From contig NZ_JACXXE010000001.1 in the NCBI RefSeq assembly GCF_014764715.1, forward strand, positions 434,001 through 498,000: a stretch of 64,000 bases of DNA. Direction: 5' to 3'. The notes beneath the pieces are model-generated. The model searched no databases. It saw only the letters and a list, made by a program, of their open reading frames with translations, and was not told the DNA's origin. Source of the DNA: Bacillus crepusculi. GTDB taxonomy: Bacteria; Bacillota; Bacilli; Bacillales; Bacillaceae. This document shows, piece after piece, positions 7,543 through 18,202 of the stretch (positions within the stretch are counted from its first letter, which is position 1; each line of letters opens with the position of its first letter). The translations under genes were made by a program, and so were the position numbers.

Positions 7543-10377
7543 TTAGTTTTTGCGAGTCAAGCTATCAGATACAATTCGTTCTTGTTCTTTTTTATGCACA
7601 GTTGGATCACCCTCAGCCGTACTTGAACGTCTTCTTCGGCCGATGTAACGTACTTTTATTTTTTCAGGCGCAATTTCACGTAAATATGGCTCAATGTATC
7701 CCCAAGCCCCCATATTTTGTGGTTCCTCTTGTACCCATACGATTTCTTCTAAGTTTTTCAGCTTCGTTAAAATTGCTTTAATATCTTTGGCTGGGAATGG
7801 ATATAGTTGTTCCACTCTGGCAATATGAAGCCAATCTTTTGGCTCTTCCATTTGAGTAAAACGATCACTAATATCGATCGATACCTTCCCGCTAGATAGA
7901 ACAAGGCGTGATACCTTTTCATGATCATGCACAAGACCCGGCTGCTCAAGAACGGGACGGAACTGTCCATCCGTTAATTCTTGGACTTCAGACAATGTGT
8001 TCGGGTTACGAAGCAGACTCTTCGGTGTCATGATGACAAGCGGACGAATCTCTTCACGAAGCAGCATTTTTGCCTGTCTTCTAAGAATGTGGAAGTATTG
8101 CGCTGCACTTGTCAGGTTCGCCACTGTCCAGTTATTCTCAGCAGCTGATTGCAGGAAGCGCTCTGTTCTTCCACTTGAATGTTCAGGACCTTGTCCTTCA
8201 TATCCATGCGGCAAGAGCATAACTAAACCTGATTTTTGTCCCCATTTTGCGCGGCCTGCTGAAATAAATTGATCGAAATACACTTGAGCCGCATTTGCGA
8301 AGTCTCCAAATTGAGCTTCCCAAATCACTAACGTTTCAGGAGAATAGACATTATAACCATATTCAAATCCGATGACAGAGCCTTCCGACAGTGGACTGTT
8401 ATGAACGGCAAATGATGCATTCACATCACTCAGTTCATGAAGGGCAATAAATTCCTCTCCCGTTTGACTGTCGTGTAGAACAAGGTTTCTTTGAGCAAAT
8501 GTGCCTCGCTCTGAATCCTGTCCGGTCATTCGAATTGGCGTACCGTCTTTTAATATAGATGCAAATGCGAGTGCTTCTCCAAGTGACCACTCCACTTTAC
8601 GGTCATCTGTAAACACCTTTGCACGTTTTTCAAGGATCCGCTTTAGCTTACCGAAGACTTGAAAATCTTTCGGCCAGCTAATTAATTCTTCGTTCAGCTT
8701 TCTTAATACATCAAATTCTACTGATGTATCCACTGCTGGGAAGCCGTTTGAGACAGGCTCTGGAAGTTCAATTTCTTGAATCGTATGCTCTTTCTTTGAA
8801 GGCACTTTTTTATAGGCTTCTTCAATCCTCGTCGTAACAGCCTGCTCAATTTCTTCTCGTTGCTCTTTTGTCAGCAGACCTTCTGAGACAAGTTTATCTG
8901 CAAAGATATTCTTGACAGTTTTGTGCTTTCTGACGGCATCATATAGCATTGGCTGAGTTGTAGAAGGCTCATCCATTTCGTTATGGCCATATCTGCGGTA
9001 ACCGATCAAGTCAATTAAGAAATCCTTCTTGAAACGTTTGCGGTATTCTACAGCTAGCTGAACAGCCGCTAAACATGCTTCCGGATCATCTGCATTGACG
9101 TGAACAATTGGAATCTCAAAACCTTTTGCAAGGTCACTTGCATATTTCGTCGAACGAGATTCATTGCTTTCCGTTGTGAACCCGATCATGTTGTTTGCAA
9201 TGATATGGATGGTTCCACCAACTTGATAGCCTACAAGTTGACTTAAATTTAATGTTTCTGCCACAATTCCTTCTCCAGGAAATGCCGCATCACCATGAAT
9301 TAAAATGGCTAACGCTTTTTCAACATCTTGTACTGGATAGCCTTTTTGAGTACGCAATTCCTGAGCCGCGCGTGTGCTTCCTTCAATAATTGGATCAATA
9401 AACTCCAAGTGACTTGGGTTATTAGCAAGTGTGACTCTCGCACTCTTTGTATCTTCGTCTCTAATTTGACGGTCAGCTCCAAGATGGTACTTCACATCCC
9501 CTGTCCATCCGTAGCTGATGCCAATAGAGCCTTCTGATGGAACAAGCTCTTTATTTGGTGCATGCTGGAATTCTGAGAAAATGATCTCATATGGTTTTCC
9601 TAACACATGTGCTAATACATTTAAACGGCCTCTATGCGCCATTCCAATGTTAATATTTGAAGTCCCTTGTGTAACAGACTCTGAGATAATTTCATCAAGT
9701 ACTGGAACAAGTGCGTCTAATCCTTCAATAGAAAAGCGCTTTTGCCCAACAAATGTTTTATGAAGGAACTGCTCGAAATACTCAACTTCTGTTAATCTTT
9801 TGAGTACAGAAACTAGTTTATCTGCTGGTTTTTTCTTAAATAGTTCACCAGATTCGATAGAGCTTGAAAGCCAGTTTCGTTCTTCGAAGTCATGCACGTG
9901 ATCAAACTCAAATGAAATCGTACGCTTATACGTATTTCTCAAATGGTTAATGGCTTCTATGCCGTTTGAAATGTGTTTTGGTGCGTCTGGACTAATAATT
10001 GATATCGGAATATTCTTGACATCTTCTTCTGTTAAACCGTACTCCTTTAAAGGAAACAGCTCTTGTAATTCCTTTTCTTTACGAAGAGGATTGACGGAAG
10101 CATTTAAATGGCCATACGTTCTGATGTCTTCTGCCAGTTTAACGACTGATGCTATCTTTTGGATTTGTTCAGAAGTAACAACACTATTTTCTTTTTTCCC
10201 AATTTCCTCCTTCATTTCACTCGGTGGTGCACCAAGTTCATCAAATATGCCTCTTAGATCTTCATCAACACTATTAGGATCTTGGACATACTGATCGTAG
10301 AGCTCGAGCACATAGCCGAGGTTCGGACCATGAAATTCTTCCCAACTCAACGGTTGTTTCACATCATTTTGAAACAT
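7543..10377 (-). CDS. odhA: 2-oxoglutarate dehydrogenase E1 component
   Basis: A 944-aa thiamine-diphosphate E1 enzyme that decarboxylates 2-oxoglutarate and loads succinyl groups on OdhB. Recognisable blocks are [18 protein letters not shown], the diphosphate-binding region around [27 protein letters not shown], and the C-terminal [12 protein letters not shown] start it at the ATG of MFQNDVKQ (10377), which gives the length known for B. subtilis; a TTG six codons upstream is in frame but falls in the GGGGG ribosome binding site. The N-terminal segment resembles the E2-binding arm of other OdhA proteins. First gene of odhAB; a cre-like site lies upstream. Confidence 0.96.
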   Translation of the reverse strand: MFQNDVKQPLSWEEFHGPNLGYVLELYDQYVQDPNSVDEDLRGIFDELGAPPSEMKEEIGKKENSVVTSEQIQKIASVVKLAEDIRTYGHLNASVNPLRKEKELQELFPLKEYGLTEEDVKNIPISIISPDAPKHISNGIEAINHLRNTYKRTISFEFDHVHDFEERNWLSSSIESGELFKKKPADKLVSVLKRLTEVEYFEQFLHKTFVGQKRFSIEGLDALVPVLDEIISESVTQGTSNINIGMAHRGRLNVLAHVLGKPYEIIFSEFQHAPNKELVPSEGSIGISYGWTGDVKYHLGADRQIRDEDTKSARVTLANNPSHLEFIDPIIEGSTRAAQELRTQKGYPVQDVEKALAILIHGDAAFPGEGIVAETLNLSQLVGYQVGGTIHIIANNMIGFTTESNESRSTKYASDLAKGFEIPIVHVNADDPEACLAAVQLAVEYRKRFKKDFLIDLIGYRRYGHNEMDEPSTTQPMLYDAVRKHKTVKNIFADKLVSEGLLTKEQREEIEQAVTTRIEEAYKKVPSKKEHTIQEIELPEPVSNGFPAVDTSVEFDVLRKLNEELISWPKDFQVFGKLKRILEKRAKVFTDDRKVEWSLGEALAFASILKDGTPIRMTGQDSERGTFAQRNLVLHDSQTGEEFIALHELSDVNASFAVHNSPLSEGSVIGFEYGYNVYSPETLVIWEAQFGDFANAAQVYFDQFISAGRAKWGQKSGLVMLLPHGYEGQGPEHSSGRTERFLQSAAENNWTVANLTSAAQYFHILRRQAKMLLREEIRPLVIMTPKSLLRNPNTLSEVQELTDGQFRPVLEQPGLVHDHEKVSRLVLSSGKVSIDISDRFTQMEEPKDWLHIARVEQLYPFPAKDIKAILTKLKNLEEIVWVQEEPQNMGAWGYIEPYLREIAPEKIKVRYIGRRRRSSTAEGDPTVHKKEQERIVSDSLTRKN

Positions 10378-10463
10378 TTTGAACACTACCCCCAACTTTG
10401 ATCATCAAGTGATTGAACACTATCTCGATATAACTTCCAGAACACAATGACCAAATTTATGTA

Positions 10464-10479
10464 ATAAAACGCTTCCAAT
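10464..10479 (-). promoter_or_regulatory. cre-like sequence upstream of odhAB
   Basis: The minus strand reads TTGGAAGCGTTTTATT, matching the left half and centre of the CcpA operator consensus (WTGNAANCGNWWNCA) but lacking the final CA. Catabolite repression of odhAB is described in B. subtilis; this site is only a candidate. Confidence 0.3.
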
Positions 10480-10601
10480 AATATTCTACCACTGTTTCGG
10501 ATTACTTTCTACATTCTTTGTTCAATTAAAGATAAAAAATTCGCAGAAAAACAAAAAATTTAAATCATTCCGAAAAATATTTTGAAGAGAGGGGCAAAAC
10601 C

Positions 10602-12518
10602 TTATGCCCCAATGCTTTTATGCAGCAGTTTCTTCAGTAATGGATATAATACATCTGGTAATGTATCGACATCTGGTACAAAAATGCTGAACTTGCCATA
10701 CATATCTTGAATGGTTTTCATCTGTGCTTCTTCAATCGGCGAATTGGATAAAAACACGTTGATGACCTCAATGCCCTTTTTTCTCGCTTCAAGAACCGCT
10801 TCATGTGTATCGACGATCCCATTTTGTTCGTAGCTGAACGCAGCTGGTTCTCCGTCTGAAAATACAATGAGAAACTTTTGCTCTTCTCTTCGTTTTAAAA
10901 TCATTTTCGTCATTTGGCGAATCGCATAGCCGTCCCGGTTATCCTCTTCTGGCTCAAGTGACATAATGGAAGGCCCTGCATCAAATAAAGAATCTTTGAA
11001 CGATACGACTGTATTGAAATAGTTCGGCTGACTTGTTTCTGTTGCGTCGTTTGTATCTTCCCAAAACCCAACAATTTGGTGCGGGACTTGGACTGATTTT
11101 AAGGCTTCATGAAAAAGAACAATCCCTTTTTTCGTCTCATCCATCTTGTCGAACATGCTTGCAGAGCAATCGACTAATAAGGTGAAAACAGCATCAATTT
11201 GAGAAGATGGTGCCTGTTTTTTATAAAAAAGACGAGGGTTAGATTCTGTAAAATAGCGAATGAGCTTTTTACTTAGACGGCCTGCATGAAGATCTGTTTT
11301 TGGCCATGTTTTTTTATGCTCAAGTGTTTTTTGAATCATTTGCTTTAAGCGTTTTTGATAAGGCTCAACCGCCTTTGCATGCTGCTTGTACACGTCTATT
11401 TGTTCTGGCGCGGGCGGCTCTGGTGAAATCATCACTGGAAATGCGTATTTGTTCTCTTTTCCATTCTCATGAGCATCTGCTCCGCTTTCTTCGCCTTCTG
11501 CCTCTTCTAGTGCCTCAAGCTTTGAATAATCTTTTCGATGTGTTTGTTTTGCAGAGCCTTGAACAGTTCCAAGCGCCTGGTCTCCATCGTCACCTTCTCT
11601 TGCTGCATCTTTGCCGAGGTCACTCTTACCGCCATGCTGTAAATCAAATTGAAGGAAGCTTTTTGACGGCGCTTCAGTTTCTCTATGCCACACTTCCATA
11701 TACTCTTGGTGGATGTCTTCATCCCCCTCTTTTTCCCGGTCAACTTTGATGTCCTCACTTAATGTAGGTTTTCTTTTTAAGTCATGGAACAGCGGTTCTT
11801 TTGCCGCTTTTTCATAGTCCAGTTCTGGGAAGAAAAAATACGTATTCAGCATATCTTTTTCAAGAAGCTCATCGAAGCCTTCCATCAATTCTTTTACAAT
11901 GGCTGCGATGTCAGTTGTTGAATGTGCTTCATATACACGTTCAAGACTTGACTCAATAAACGGAATCATTGGATTGATGCGTTCGTGAAGGGGCGGAATC
12001 TCTTCAAGCGGTGAATCTGCTGTCAGCTTGACATACATCGCACAAAACAGGGCATCCGTTAAAATGCTTCGTTCTTGGTTAATCGTTAGTTGCGTCTTAA
12101 AGTGACGCCTATAAAGCTCTCTTCTACGTTTGAACACCTTTTTTGTTCCTGGGCGGTCGCGTTTAATCCTCTCTTCAATCCGGATATCTTCAAACAGCAT
12201 AAACAATTGTTTACATAGGTCAGAGATTGTTAATGTACGAGCGTAGCGGATCATGTCCTCAAACACCGTCAGATCACTATACACAGTCCCTACTGCACGC
12301 AGGAAAACATCACTTTTCAGACCAGCTGTCATGTCTTCTTGTTTACGATCATCCCAAAAATGACTGATGAAAATTTTCTTTTCAAAGGGCTCATAGTAGG
12401 ACTGCACACCGTATTCAAGCTCGACGTCATCACTTTTCGCTAATGTTTTAGCTAAATCTGTTAATTCCATAAATAGAAATGAATCGATTCTGCTGTCATT
12501 AAATTTGATGAATTTCAA
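10602..12518 (-). CDS. yojO: VWA-domain protein, CoxE/NorD-like partner of a MoxR ATPase
   Basis: A 638-aa cytosolic protein. The C-terminal third is a von Willebrand A domain with the metal-site motif DCSAS (in FTLLVDCSASMFDKMD) and a later FSDGEPAAF strand. The middle is acidic and Glu/Asp-rich (about residues 280-360). The start codon is TTG at 12518 with GTGAGG nine bases before it, only 11 bases past yojN. MoxR AAA+ ATPases and VWA proteins of this type usually act together in maturing a metal-cofactor or protein complex, as in NorQ/NorD, but no target is encoded nearby. Length agrees with B. subtilis YojO as I remember it. Confidence 0.85.
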   Translation of the reverse strand: MKFIKFNDSRIDSFLFMELTDLAKTLAKSDDVELEYGVQSYYEPFEKKIFISHFWDDRKQEDMTAGLKSDVFLRAVGTVYSDLTVFEDMIRYARTLTISDLCKQLFMLFEDIRIEERIKRDRPGTKKVFKRRRELYRRHFKTQLTINQERSILTDALFCAMYVKLTADSPLEEIPPLHERINPMIPFIESSLERVYEAHSTTDIAAIVKELMEGFDELLEKDMLNTYFFFPELDYEKAAKEPLFHDLKRKPTLSEDIKVDREKEGDEDIHQEYMEVWHRETEAPSKSFLQFDLQHGGKSDLGKDAAREGDDGDQALGTVQGSAKQTHRKDYSKLEALEEAEGEESGADAHENGKENKYAFPVMISPEPPAPEQIDVYKQHAKAVEPYQKRLKQMIQKTLEHKKTWPKTDLHAGRLSKKLIRYFTESNPRLFYKKQAPSSQIDAVFTLLVDCSASMFDKMDETKKGIVLFHEALKSVQVPHQIVGFWEDTNDATETSQPNYFNTVVSFKDSLFDAGPSIMSLEPEEDNRDGYAIRQMTKMILKRREEQKFLIVFSDGEPAAFSYEQNGIVDTHEAVLEARKKGIEVINVFLSNSPIEEAQMKTIQDMYGKFSIFVPDVDTLPDVLYPLLKKLLHKSIGA

Positions 12519-12529
12519 AAGTCAGAACC

Positions 12530-13408
12530 TCACTCGAATAAAGTTTGAGCGATATTTCTTACCGCTGCTTTTTCCCGGTCATCTTCTAGCTTTTCAACAA
12601 TCCCTCGTTCAACGGCACGAAGCGGCGGAATATATTGTGCAAGATCACATGTATCTAGAAGTGCGCGGATCGATGCTGCTTCTTCGCTAACCTGTCCATT
12701 GTGCGCTTGTGTAATGAGGTCTGATGAGAGCTGTACGAATTGATCGATTAACCGCTCATCCTTTAGTACAGATTGAGATTGCAGGACCTCTTTCAGGATG
12801 CTGCCGCCGATGTAAGGAACATCTATAACGACAAAACGGTTTTTCAGCGCTTCATTTAGAGGCACTGTGCCAACATACCCTTCGTTGATTGCCGCAATCA
12901 CGCCAAAGCCCTCTTCTGCTCTGACAACCTCACCTGTAAATGGGTTTGTCATCATTTTTCGGTAGTCTAGTACACCGTTTAAAATAGGCAGCGTCTCCGG
13001 TTTCGCCATGTTGATTTCATCAATATATAAAAGATGACCTTTTTTCATCGCTTTTGTCACGGGTCCTTCAATGAATTCAATAGAAGCGACCTGACCATCG
13101 TTGTGGATGGTTTTATAGCCAATTAAGCTTTCTGCATCAAGATCAACCGAACAGTTTACACTATGCATCGGCTGCTGAAAGAAAGCGGATAAAGTTTCTG
13201 CTAGTTTTGTTTTACCTGAGCCAGTTGGCCCTTTTAATAGAACGTTTTTTCCTAGTGCTAGTGCAATCATGGCATCTTGCATGATAGTAGTATCCTGTGA
13301 TTCATAGCCGCCTGTTCCAATCAGCGGACGGAATTCTTCTTCTAGCTCTTTTGCTTTCGCTTCGATCATTGCTTGAATTTCTTCTGGGAGTGATTGTTGG
13401 TTGAACAT
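12530..13408 (-). CDS. yojN: MoxR-type AAA+ ATPase
   Basis: A 292-aa AAA+ ATPase with Walker [13 protein letters not shown] (about residues 59-70), Walker [15 protein letters not shown] and the MoxR-type sensor region [19 protein letters not shown], followed by RFVVIDVPY. The family acts as a chaperone-like remodeller together with a VWA-domain partner, here the next gene yojO, to which it is coupled by 11 bases. A GAGAGGAAT site precedes the ATG. Likely one operon yojN-yojO, with its 3' end at a weak GC hairpin near 10591-10610. The specific client is unknown. Confidence 0.88.
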   Translation of the reverse strand: MFNQQSLPEEIQAMIEAKAKELEEEFRPLIGTGGYESQDTTIMQDAMIALALGKNVLLKGPTGSGKTKLAETLSAFFQQPMHSVNCSVDLDAESLIGYKTIHNDGQVASIEFIEGPVTKAMKKGHLLYIDEINMAKPETLPILNGVLDYRKMMTNPFTGEVVRAEEGFGVIAAINEGYVGTVPLNEALKNRFVVIDVPYIGGSILKEVLQSQSVLKDERLIDQFVQLSSDLITQAHNGQVSEEAASIRALLDTCDLAQYIPPLRAVERGIVEKLEDDREKAAVRNIAQTLFE

Positions 13409-13454
13409 ATATGATTAATTCCTCTCTTCGATCATTTTCCTCACCAAGTATACT

Positions 13455-13488
13455 AAAAAAACCTTTATGCACTCAATACATAAAGGTT
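13455..13488 (-). terminator. terminator of sodC
   Basis: Perfect arms AACCTTTATG and CATAAAGGTT enclose a 9-base loop, followed on the minus strand by TTTTT. It stands 10 bases beyond the sodC stop codon. Confidence 0.88.
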
Positions 13489-13497
13489 AGACTTCTG

Positions 13498-14076
13498 TTA
13501 TTTTACCATTTCTTTTGTGATCGCCCCGCAAGCAATTCGTTTTCCAGAGTTTCCAGAAGGGTTGCTTAAGTAATCATCTGCTTCTGCATGAATGATAAAG
13601 CTTCGGCCGTTTTGATCAATTAATTGATTAGGGCCTCCCTTTAACGTCACATTTGGTACATTGACGACAACATCAATTTGACCATCTGCTCCTACCTCTA
13701 AATTAGGCATATCTCCAGCATGATGCCCCTTTGGGTTGTCAAAACCATGCTCCCTGTACGTTGGATTAAAATGAGCACCTGCCGTTTCAAAATCTGGCGC
13801 TTCACATACACCTGTCTCGTGAATATGGAAGCCATGAGGACCTGGTGGTAACCCCTTTGCTTTCACATGAAGATCGAGGCCATTTACTGGAGATGCTCTA
13901 ACTTCGATGCTTCCAATTTTTTGTCCACTTTCATTGATGAATGAAGTGGTGATTGGCGCACGGTTAGGTGCTGCAACTTCATGACTTTCTTCTGTCATTT
14001 CTTTTTTCGGTGGTGCCTGACATGCTGATATGAGAAAGACCACACATATCATGATCGTCCACACTGATTTTTTCAT
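13498..14076 (-). CDS. sodC: Cu/Zn superoxide dismutase-like lipoprotein
   Basis: A 192-aa secreted lipoprotein: MKKSVWTIMICVVFLISAC is a lipoprotein signal with the lipid-modified Cys in ISAC. The mature domain is Cu/Zn SOD. The copper ligands appear as the two His of GFHIHETG, the His of AHFNP and the His of FIIHAEADD. Zinc-site residues follow in HGFDNPKGHHAGD. The disulfide Cys pair is also present (GVCEAP and RIACG). From memory, the B. subtilis homologue YojM has Tyr and Pro at two copper-ligand positions; this copy does not. ATG 14076 follows AAGGGGGC. Monocistronic, between two terminators. Confidence 0.88.
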   Translation of the reverse strand: MKKSVWTIMICVVFLISACQAPPKKEMTEESHEVAAPNRAPITTSFINESGQKIGSIEVRASPVNGLDLHVKAKGLPPGPHGFHIHETGVCEAPDFETAGAHFNPTYREHGFDNPKGHHAGDMPNLEVGADGQIDVVVNVPNVTLKGGPNQLIDQNGRSFIIHAEADDYLSNPSGNSGKRIACGAITKEMVK

Positions 14077-14127
14077 ATAACTGCCCCCTTTTGTGATCAG
14101 TATGGACAATCTCATGAGAGGGCAAAC

Positions 14128-14153
14128 AAAAAAAGCCGAAAATCGGCTTTTTT
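14128..14153 (-). terminator. terminator of cwlS
   Basis: Arms AAAAAGCCGA and TCGGCTTTTT enclose a three-base loop, with a T-run on the minus strand. It begins directly after the cwlS stop codon. Confidence 0.9.
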
Positions 14154-15465
14154 AGAAGAAACGTTTTGCACCTAAATAGGCTTTTTTCCAATAAGGATTA
14201 CTTAAGTTTGAGATTCCTACGCCGCTGTCACTCGCATGAAGGAAATCTCCTCCACCTAGGTATAGTCCCATGTGAGAAGGACCCGCTTTGTATGTTGTAA
14301 AATAAACAAAGTCCCCAACTTGTGGTGTGCTGACAGGCGTCATCATATTCCAGTAGCCCGCTGTGCTTAATCTAGATACAGATGAAACCTTGTTAATGAG
14401 ATAGTAAACAAAGCCGCTGCAATCAAACCCAGCTGGTGTATTACCGCCCCATCTGTAAGGAATTCCTGTTAGCTTTTTACCTTCTTGGATCATCGTTGTG
14501 ATTTTTGCATTCATTGGTACATCGGTTTTGTTATTGTTCACCGGAGTCGTAGAACCATTAGATCCAGTCGAGCCAGAAGCCGTTCCATTAATTTTTAATA
14601 CTTGTCCAATTCTAAGCACATCACTTTTCAAGCTGTTTGCCGTACGAATGGATTGTACCTGCACCTTAAACTGATTCGCAATTTTCCATAATGAATCGCC
14701 TGATTTTACGGTATAAGATGTTGTTTGACCGCTTGAAGACGAGTTACCACTTGAAGATGAGTTGCTTGGTTTTGAAGGTGCTTTCGGCTGACTTGGTTTT
14801 GAAGCAGCCGTCCCTTTTACTTTCAATACTTGATTCGGATAAATCATATCAGACTTTAACCCGTTCAATGTTTTGATTTCACCAATCGACATATTTAACG
14901 AATTCGCAATTTTCCAAAGAGAATCCCCTAATTTCACCTTATATGTACTAGATGATGAACTATTTGAGTTCGTTGTCTTATTGCTTGAGCTGGAATTTGA
15001 TGTTGAGTTTGAATTTGATGACTGACTTCCGCTCGACTTTGTGCTCCCAGATACTTTTAGCTTTTGACCAGGTCGAATGAGGTCACTGTTTAAGCTGTTT
15101 AGGCTTTTTAAGCTTGCAACTGACATTTTGTGATTCTTTGCAATCAGCCATAATGAATCCCCAAGCTTGACTGTATAGCTAGATGTTGTTGAAGCGCTGG
15201 ATTGCGTTGCCTTTGAACCTGTTGACGAGCTGGATTTCGTACTTTTTGCACCAGGAATCTTTAAGCTTTGTCCAGCAAAAATCATCGTCGTTTTTAATTG
15301 ATTAAGAGATTGAAGCTCCGATATACTTGTTTTGTACTGTTCGGCAATCTTCCAAAGTGAGTCACCGCTTTTCACCTTGATCGTCTGTGCTTCTGCCGGT
15401 GCAGCAATAACAGCTGAGCCTGCGATCGCTGAAACTGTGAGGCCGGTTACTACTTTTTTCTTCAT
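14152..15465 (-). CDS. cwlS: LysM-NlpC/P60 cell-wall endopeptidase
   Basis: A 437-aa secreted peptidoglycan hydrolase. A Sec signal peptide ([19 protein letters not shown], cleavage near AEAQT) is followed by four LysM repeats, each opening with [11 protein letters not shown] or VKLGDSLW, joined by Ser/Asn/Thr/Gly linkers. The C-terminal NlpC/P60 domain has the catalytic Cys in [11 protein letters not shown] and His in [11 protein letters not shown]. This family cuts D-glutamyl-meso-diaminopimelate bonds in the stem peptide and helps separate daughter cells. B. subtilis CwlS has the same four-LysM plan. ATG 15465 follows AAAGGCGGAG. The low-complexity linkers make the exact LysM spacing variable between strains. 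Confidence 0.92.
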   Translation of the reverse strand: MKKKVVTGLTVSAIAGSAVIAAPAEAQTIKVKSGDSLWKIAEQYKTSISELQSLNQLKTTMIFAGQSLKIPGAKSTKSSSSTGSKATQSSASTTSSYTVKLGDSLWLIAKNHKMSVASLKSLNSLNSDLIRPGQKLKVSGSTKSSGSQSSNSNSTSNSSSSNKTTNSNSSSSSTYKVKLGDSLWKIANSLNMSIGEIKTLNGLKSDMIYPNQVLKVKGTAASKPSQPKAPSKPSNSSSSGNSSSSGQTTSYTVKSGDSLWKIANQFKVQVQSIRTANSLKSDVLRIGQVLKINGTASGSTGSNGSTTPVNNNKTDVPMNAKITTMIQEGKKLTGIPYRWGGNTPAGFDCSGFVYYLINKVSSVSRLSTAGYWNMMTPVSTPQVGDFVYFTTYKAGPSHMGLYLGGGDFLHASDSGVGISNLSNPYWKKAYLGAKRFF

Positions 15466-15498
15466 GTATGAATCTCCGCCTTTCATGATTTCGTTCAA

Positions 15499-15827
15499 TA
15501 AGACTTATGTACTAGTTTTGAGTTTAGCATTTAATGGTTCTGCTTCTCTTGCACTATTTTATCTTTATTTCTATTATATTACTCGACATGAAGACGTTGG
15601 GCAATAACAAATAGGTTTGAGCAGCAAACTCAAAATGCTAAAACAAAGCCATATCGTTTCTATCGGCTGTTTGCTGTATTTATAAACATTTTTTAAGGAA
15701 TTTTTAAGTTGACGTTTAGAAATTTGTCAAAACAAGCACTTTGCTAGTTTCATAGTTCTATTCTACATGACAAATTTTTCTGTATCAAATGACTTTTTAC
15801 TTAATTGACTGTTTTTTCTCCTCAAAT
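15499..15827. other. 329-bp intergenic region upstream of cwlS
   Basis: It holds the cwlS promoter region and no gene I can support. The AT-rich sequence has tandem near-repeats of TTTAGCATTT and AAATGCTAAA (about 15522 and 15633) in opposite orientation that could pair. I do not see a clear promoter or a known riboswitch. A 91-codon plus-strand frame at 15332-15607 is antisense to cwlS and lacks a ribosome binding site. Confidence 0.4.
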
Positions 15828-15856
15828 AAAAAAGCATCCTTCGGAATGAAGAATGC
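15828..15856 (-). terminator. terminator of cdaS
   Basis: Arms GCATTCTTC and GAAGGATGC with one mismatch enclose a five-base loop, followed by TTTTTT on the minus strand. It starts about 20 bases past the cdaS stop. Confidence 0.85.
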
Positions 15857-15876
15857 AGCGGTTCGTTTTTATTTTC

Positions 15877-16494
15877 TTATTTCCGATCTTTTACGGTAAG
15901 CGGATAAAGCACCCCTTCTTTAGCAAACGACATTTTACCCGTTTCTTCAGATACGACGAGAACCAGTGCGTCGGTCATACCAGAGAGCCCGATGGCTGCC
16001 CTGTGCCTTGTGCCAAGAGAAGGACTGACTTTTTTTGAGGTGAGCGGCAGTACATTTGCAGCGGAAACGAGTATATTTTCTTTCACTAAAAGAGCCCCAT
16101 CATGAAGTGGGTTTCCCGGATAGAAAATGCTTTCTATTAATGATGCACTAATTTTCGCATGGAGGTTGGTCCCTTTTTGAATAAAATCCTCGACTTCATC
16201 TCTCCTTTGAATCACAATAAGTGCTCCGTGCTTTTGTTTAGATAAATGCTCAATTGCTAATGAAAATTGAGCAAAGCCGGGCGTGAATTCTTCCATATAC
16301 GATTGCAAATAAAACGAGGAAGCCTCTGCATGCATTTCATTAAACTCATCATGTAATGATTCGAGGTCACAAAGTAAACATTGTTCAGTCTCATCAAGAG
16401 AATTGACGATTTTTTTTGCATCCATCATGATTTGCATCAAATGTGATTTCATCTCTAATTTAAATCTGGCTTCTTCATTTGTACGATTTAACAT
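15877..16494 (-). CDS. cdaS: sporulation diadenylate cyclase
   Basis: A 205-aa cytosolic enzyme of the DAC family that makes cyclic di-AMP from two ATP. The DAC signature is complete: PLHDGALLV (DGA motif) and GTRHRAAIGLS (RHR motif). An N-terminal pair of helices (about residues 10-60) matches the autoinhibitory region of CdaS, the germination-related paralogue in B. subtilis. I chose the ATG at 16494, because AAGGAGGG stands 11 bases before it and only two bases before the alternative ATG at 16503. It is divergent from a small membrane-protein gene. Forespore expression is expected from B. subtilis but I could not read a convincing sigma-G promoter. Confidence 0.9.
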   Translation of the reverse strand: MLNRTNEEARFKLEMKSHLMQIMMDAKKIVNSLDETEQCLLCDLESLHDEFNEMHAEASSFYLQSYMEEFTPGFAQFSLAIEHLSKQKHGALIVIQRRDEVEDFIQKGTNLHAKISASLIESIFYPGNPLHDGALLVKENILVSAANVLPLTSKKVSPSLGTRHRAAIGLSGMTDALVLVVSEETGKMSFAKEGVLYPLTVKDRK

Positions 16495-16577
16495 CTTGAC
16501 CATTTCCCTCCTTCGCCGGTCTTGTGTCATAAAATAACAAATTGTGTACATTCTATTTGTATGGAGGTGAACTCAAT

Positions 16578-16703
16578 ATGACCATTCAGAAAGTCATTCA
16601 ATATGCTTGCAGCATTTTAGGTGTTGTCAGCCTTTCTTTTATTTATGCCCAAATGTTTAAAAAAACGAAGCCATCAAAGAAAAATAATCCGACAGAGAAT
16701 TGA
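16578..16703 (+). CDS. small single-helix membrane protein, 41 aa
   Basis: This short gene has a consensus site GGAGGTG eight bases before its ATG. The product MTIQKVIQYACSILGVVS continues into one hydrophobic helix and ends with a lysine-rich tail (KKTKPSKKNNPTEN), giving an N-out or N-anchored small membrane protein with a positive cytoplasmic end. It lies divergent to cdaS and 56 bases upstream of the MATE gene, so it may be co-transcribed with the pump. Function unknown. Confidence 0.7.
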   Translation: MTIQKVIQYACSILGVVSLSFIYAQMFKKTKPSKKNNPTEN

Positions 16704-16759
16704 TTTTTTTACATAGCGTGATATAATTCCTCTCGTTATTTCTGTTCAGAGAGGAACTG

Positions 16760-18139
16760 ATGATGAGAAAAACGAATAGCATTCGAGCAAAGTTGGCACA
16801 ATTTTTAACCATTTTGATCCCGATTTTAATCACACAAGCGGGTCTTTCGCTTATTACGTTTTTAGACACAGTGATGTCTGGAAAGGTAAGTGCAGAAGAC
16901 CTTGCGGGTGTCGCGATCGGTTCTAGCATTTGGACACCTGTTTATACAGGGCTTGCCGGTATATTGATGGCCGTTACTCCGATTGTGGCTCAGCTGATGG
17001 GCGCTGGTCATAAAGAAGATGTTCCCCGGGCTGTCTTTCAGGCGATCTATTTATCCCTTCTTTTAAGTGTCGTTGTGATCGTTATTGGAACGATTAGCGT
17101 TCCTTTCATATTAGGAGGACTTGGACTTGAGCCAACCGTAGAGGATATTGCCAGGAGTTTTCTGAGCTTTCTTGCTTTTGGGATCATCCCGCTGTTTGGT
17201 TATTCAGTGCTGAGGTCGTTTATTGATGCATTAGGGAAAACACGTGTGACGATGTTGATTACGTTAACAGCACTTCCTATTAACTTTGTTTTTAATTATG
17301 TATTTATTTTTGGGAATTTTGGCTTTCCAAAGCTTGGCGGTGCGGGGGCTGGCCTTGCATCTGCGATAACGTATTGGGCGATCTTCATCATGAGCATTTG
17401 TATTGTCATCAAGGCAGAGCCATTTGCCTCATTTCGTTTATTTCAAAAACTGCCTCGGTTCAATCTTTCCCGTATGGGGCAAATACTGAAAATCGGTATT
17501 CCTATTGGGTTTGCAATCTTTTTTGAAACGAGTATTTTCGCAGCTGTCACGCTTTTAATGGGTCATTTTGATACCGTGACGATCGCCAGTCACCAAGCAG
17601 CAATGAACTTTGCTTCTATTCTATATATTTTACCGCTTAGTATCTCAATGGCATTAACGATCGTCGTTGGCTTTGAAGCGGGAGCAAAGAGGTATAAGGA
17701 CGCGCAAAGCTATAGCTATATCGGGATTGCAACTGCTGTTTTATTCTCTTTATGTACAGCAGCACTTATTTTGTTATTTAGACCTGAGATCGCAAGTTTA
17801 TATACAACTGAATCACCTGTTTTACAGCTGACACAGCACTTTTTGATTTACGCAATCTTTTTCCAGCTGTCAGATGCGATCGCTGCACCGATTCAAGGGG
17901 CTCTGCGCGGCTATAAAGATGTGAACTATACTCTCATTGCAGCTTTTGTCTCTTACTGGGTCATCGGTCTTCCTTCCGGCTATCTGATTGGCACGTATAC
18001 CTCATTTGGGGCGTTTGGCTACTGGATCGGTCTCATTACCGGGCTTGCTGCTGGTGCCATCGTTCTCTTTATCCGTCTTAGATTGATTGAAAGACGATAT
18101 TCTCTGTCCCATACATTTGAAAATGAGCGTGCAAAATAA
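16760..18139 (+). CDS. yojI: MATE family multidrug efflux transporter
   Basis: A 459-aa inner-membrane protein with twelve hydrophobic segments in two halves, typical of the NorM branch of MATE sodium- or proton-coupled drug exporters. Family marks include the early [21 protein letters not shown] and, in the second half, [11 protein letters not shown] near residue 277. Start: two ATG in tandem at 16760, preceded by GAGAGGAACTG. It stands between a small membrane-protein gene and a strong bidirectional terminator. The substrate is not known; cationic drugs and dyes are typical. The neighbour order cdaS-yojI-bshB2 equals B. subtilis. Confidence 0.9.
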   Translation: MMRKTNSIRAKLAQFLTILIPILITQAGLSLITFLDTVMSGKVSAEDLAGVAIGSSIWTPVYTGLAGILMAVTPIVAQLMGAGHKEDVPRAVFQAIYLSLLLSVVVIVIGTISVPFILGGLGLEPTVEDIARSFLSFLAFGIIPLFGYSVLRSFIDALGKTRVTMLITLTALPINFVFNYVFIFGNFGFPKLGGAGAGLASAITYWAIFIMSICIVIKAEPFASFRLFQKLPRFNLSRMGQILKIGIPIGFAIFFETSIFAAVTLLMGHFDTVTIASHQAAMNFASILYILPLSISMALTIVVGFEAGAKRYKDAQSYSYIGIATAVLFSLCTAALILLFRPEIASLYTTESPVLQLTQHFLIYAIFFQLSDAIAAPIQGALRGYKDVNYTLIAAFVSYWVIGLPSGYLIGTYTSFGAFGYWIGLITGLAAGAIVLFIRLRLIERRYSLSHTFENERAK

Positions 18140-18160
18140 TTGGCTCAATTCGAAGTTCAA

Positions 18161-18199
18161 AAAAGGAGGCTGTCGATATGATTTCGACAGCCTCCTTTT
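18161..18199. terminator. bidirectional terminator between yojI and bshB2
   Basis: Perfect 16-bp arms (AAAAGGAGGCTGTCGA and its complement) enclose a 7-base loop, with T-runs on both strands. It is one of the strongest hairpins in the window. Confidence 0.95.
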
Positions 18200-18202
18200 T
18201 AT

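Noticed and set aside
10591-10610. Strong terminator at the end of yojO
   Set aside because: The GGGGCA/TGCCCC hairpin is present but overlaps the stop codon and lacks a T-run, so I do not list it as a terminator.
14561-15300. Ser/Asn tracts in cwlS as a DNA repeat or CRISPR-like array
   Set aside because: They are linkers between four LysM modules; the repeated units are protein domains with diverged DNA.
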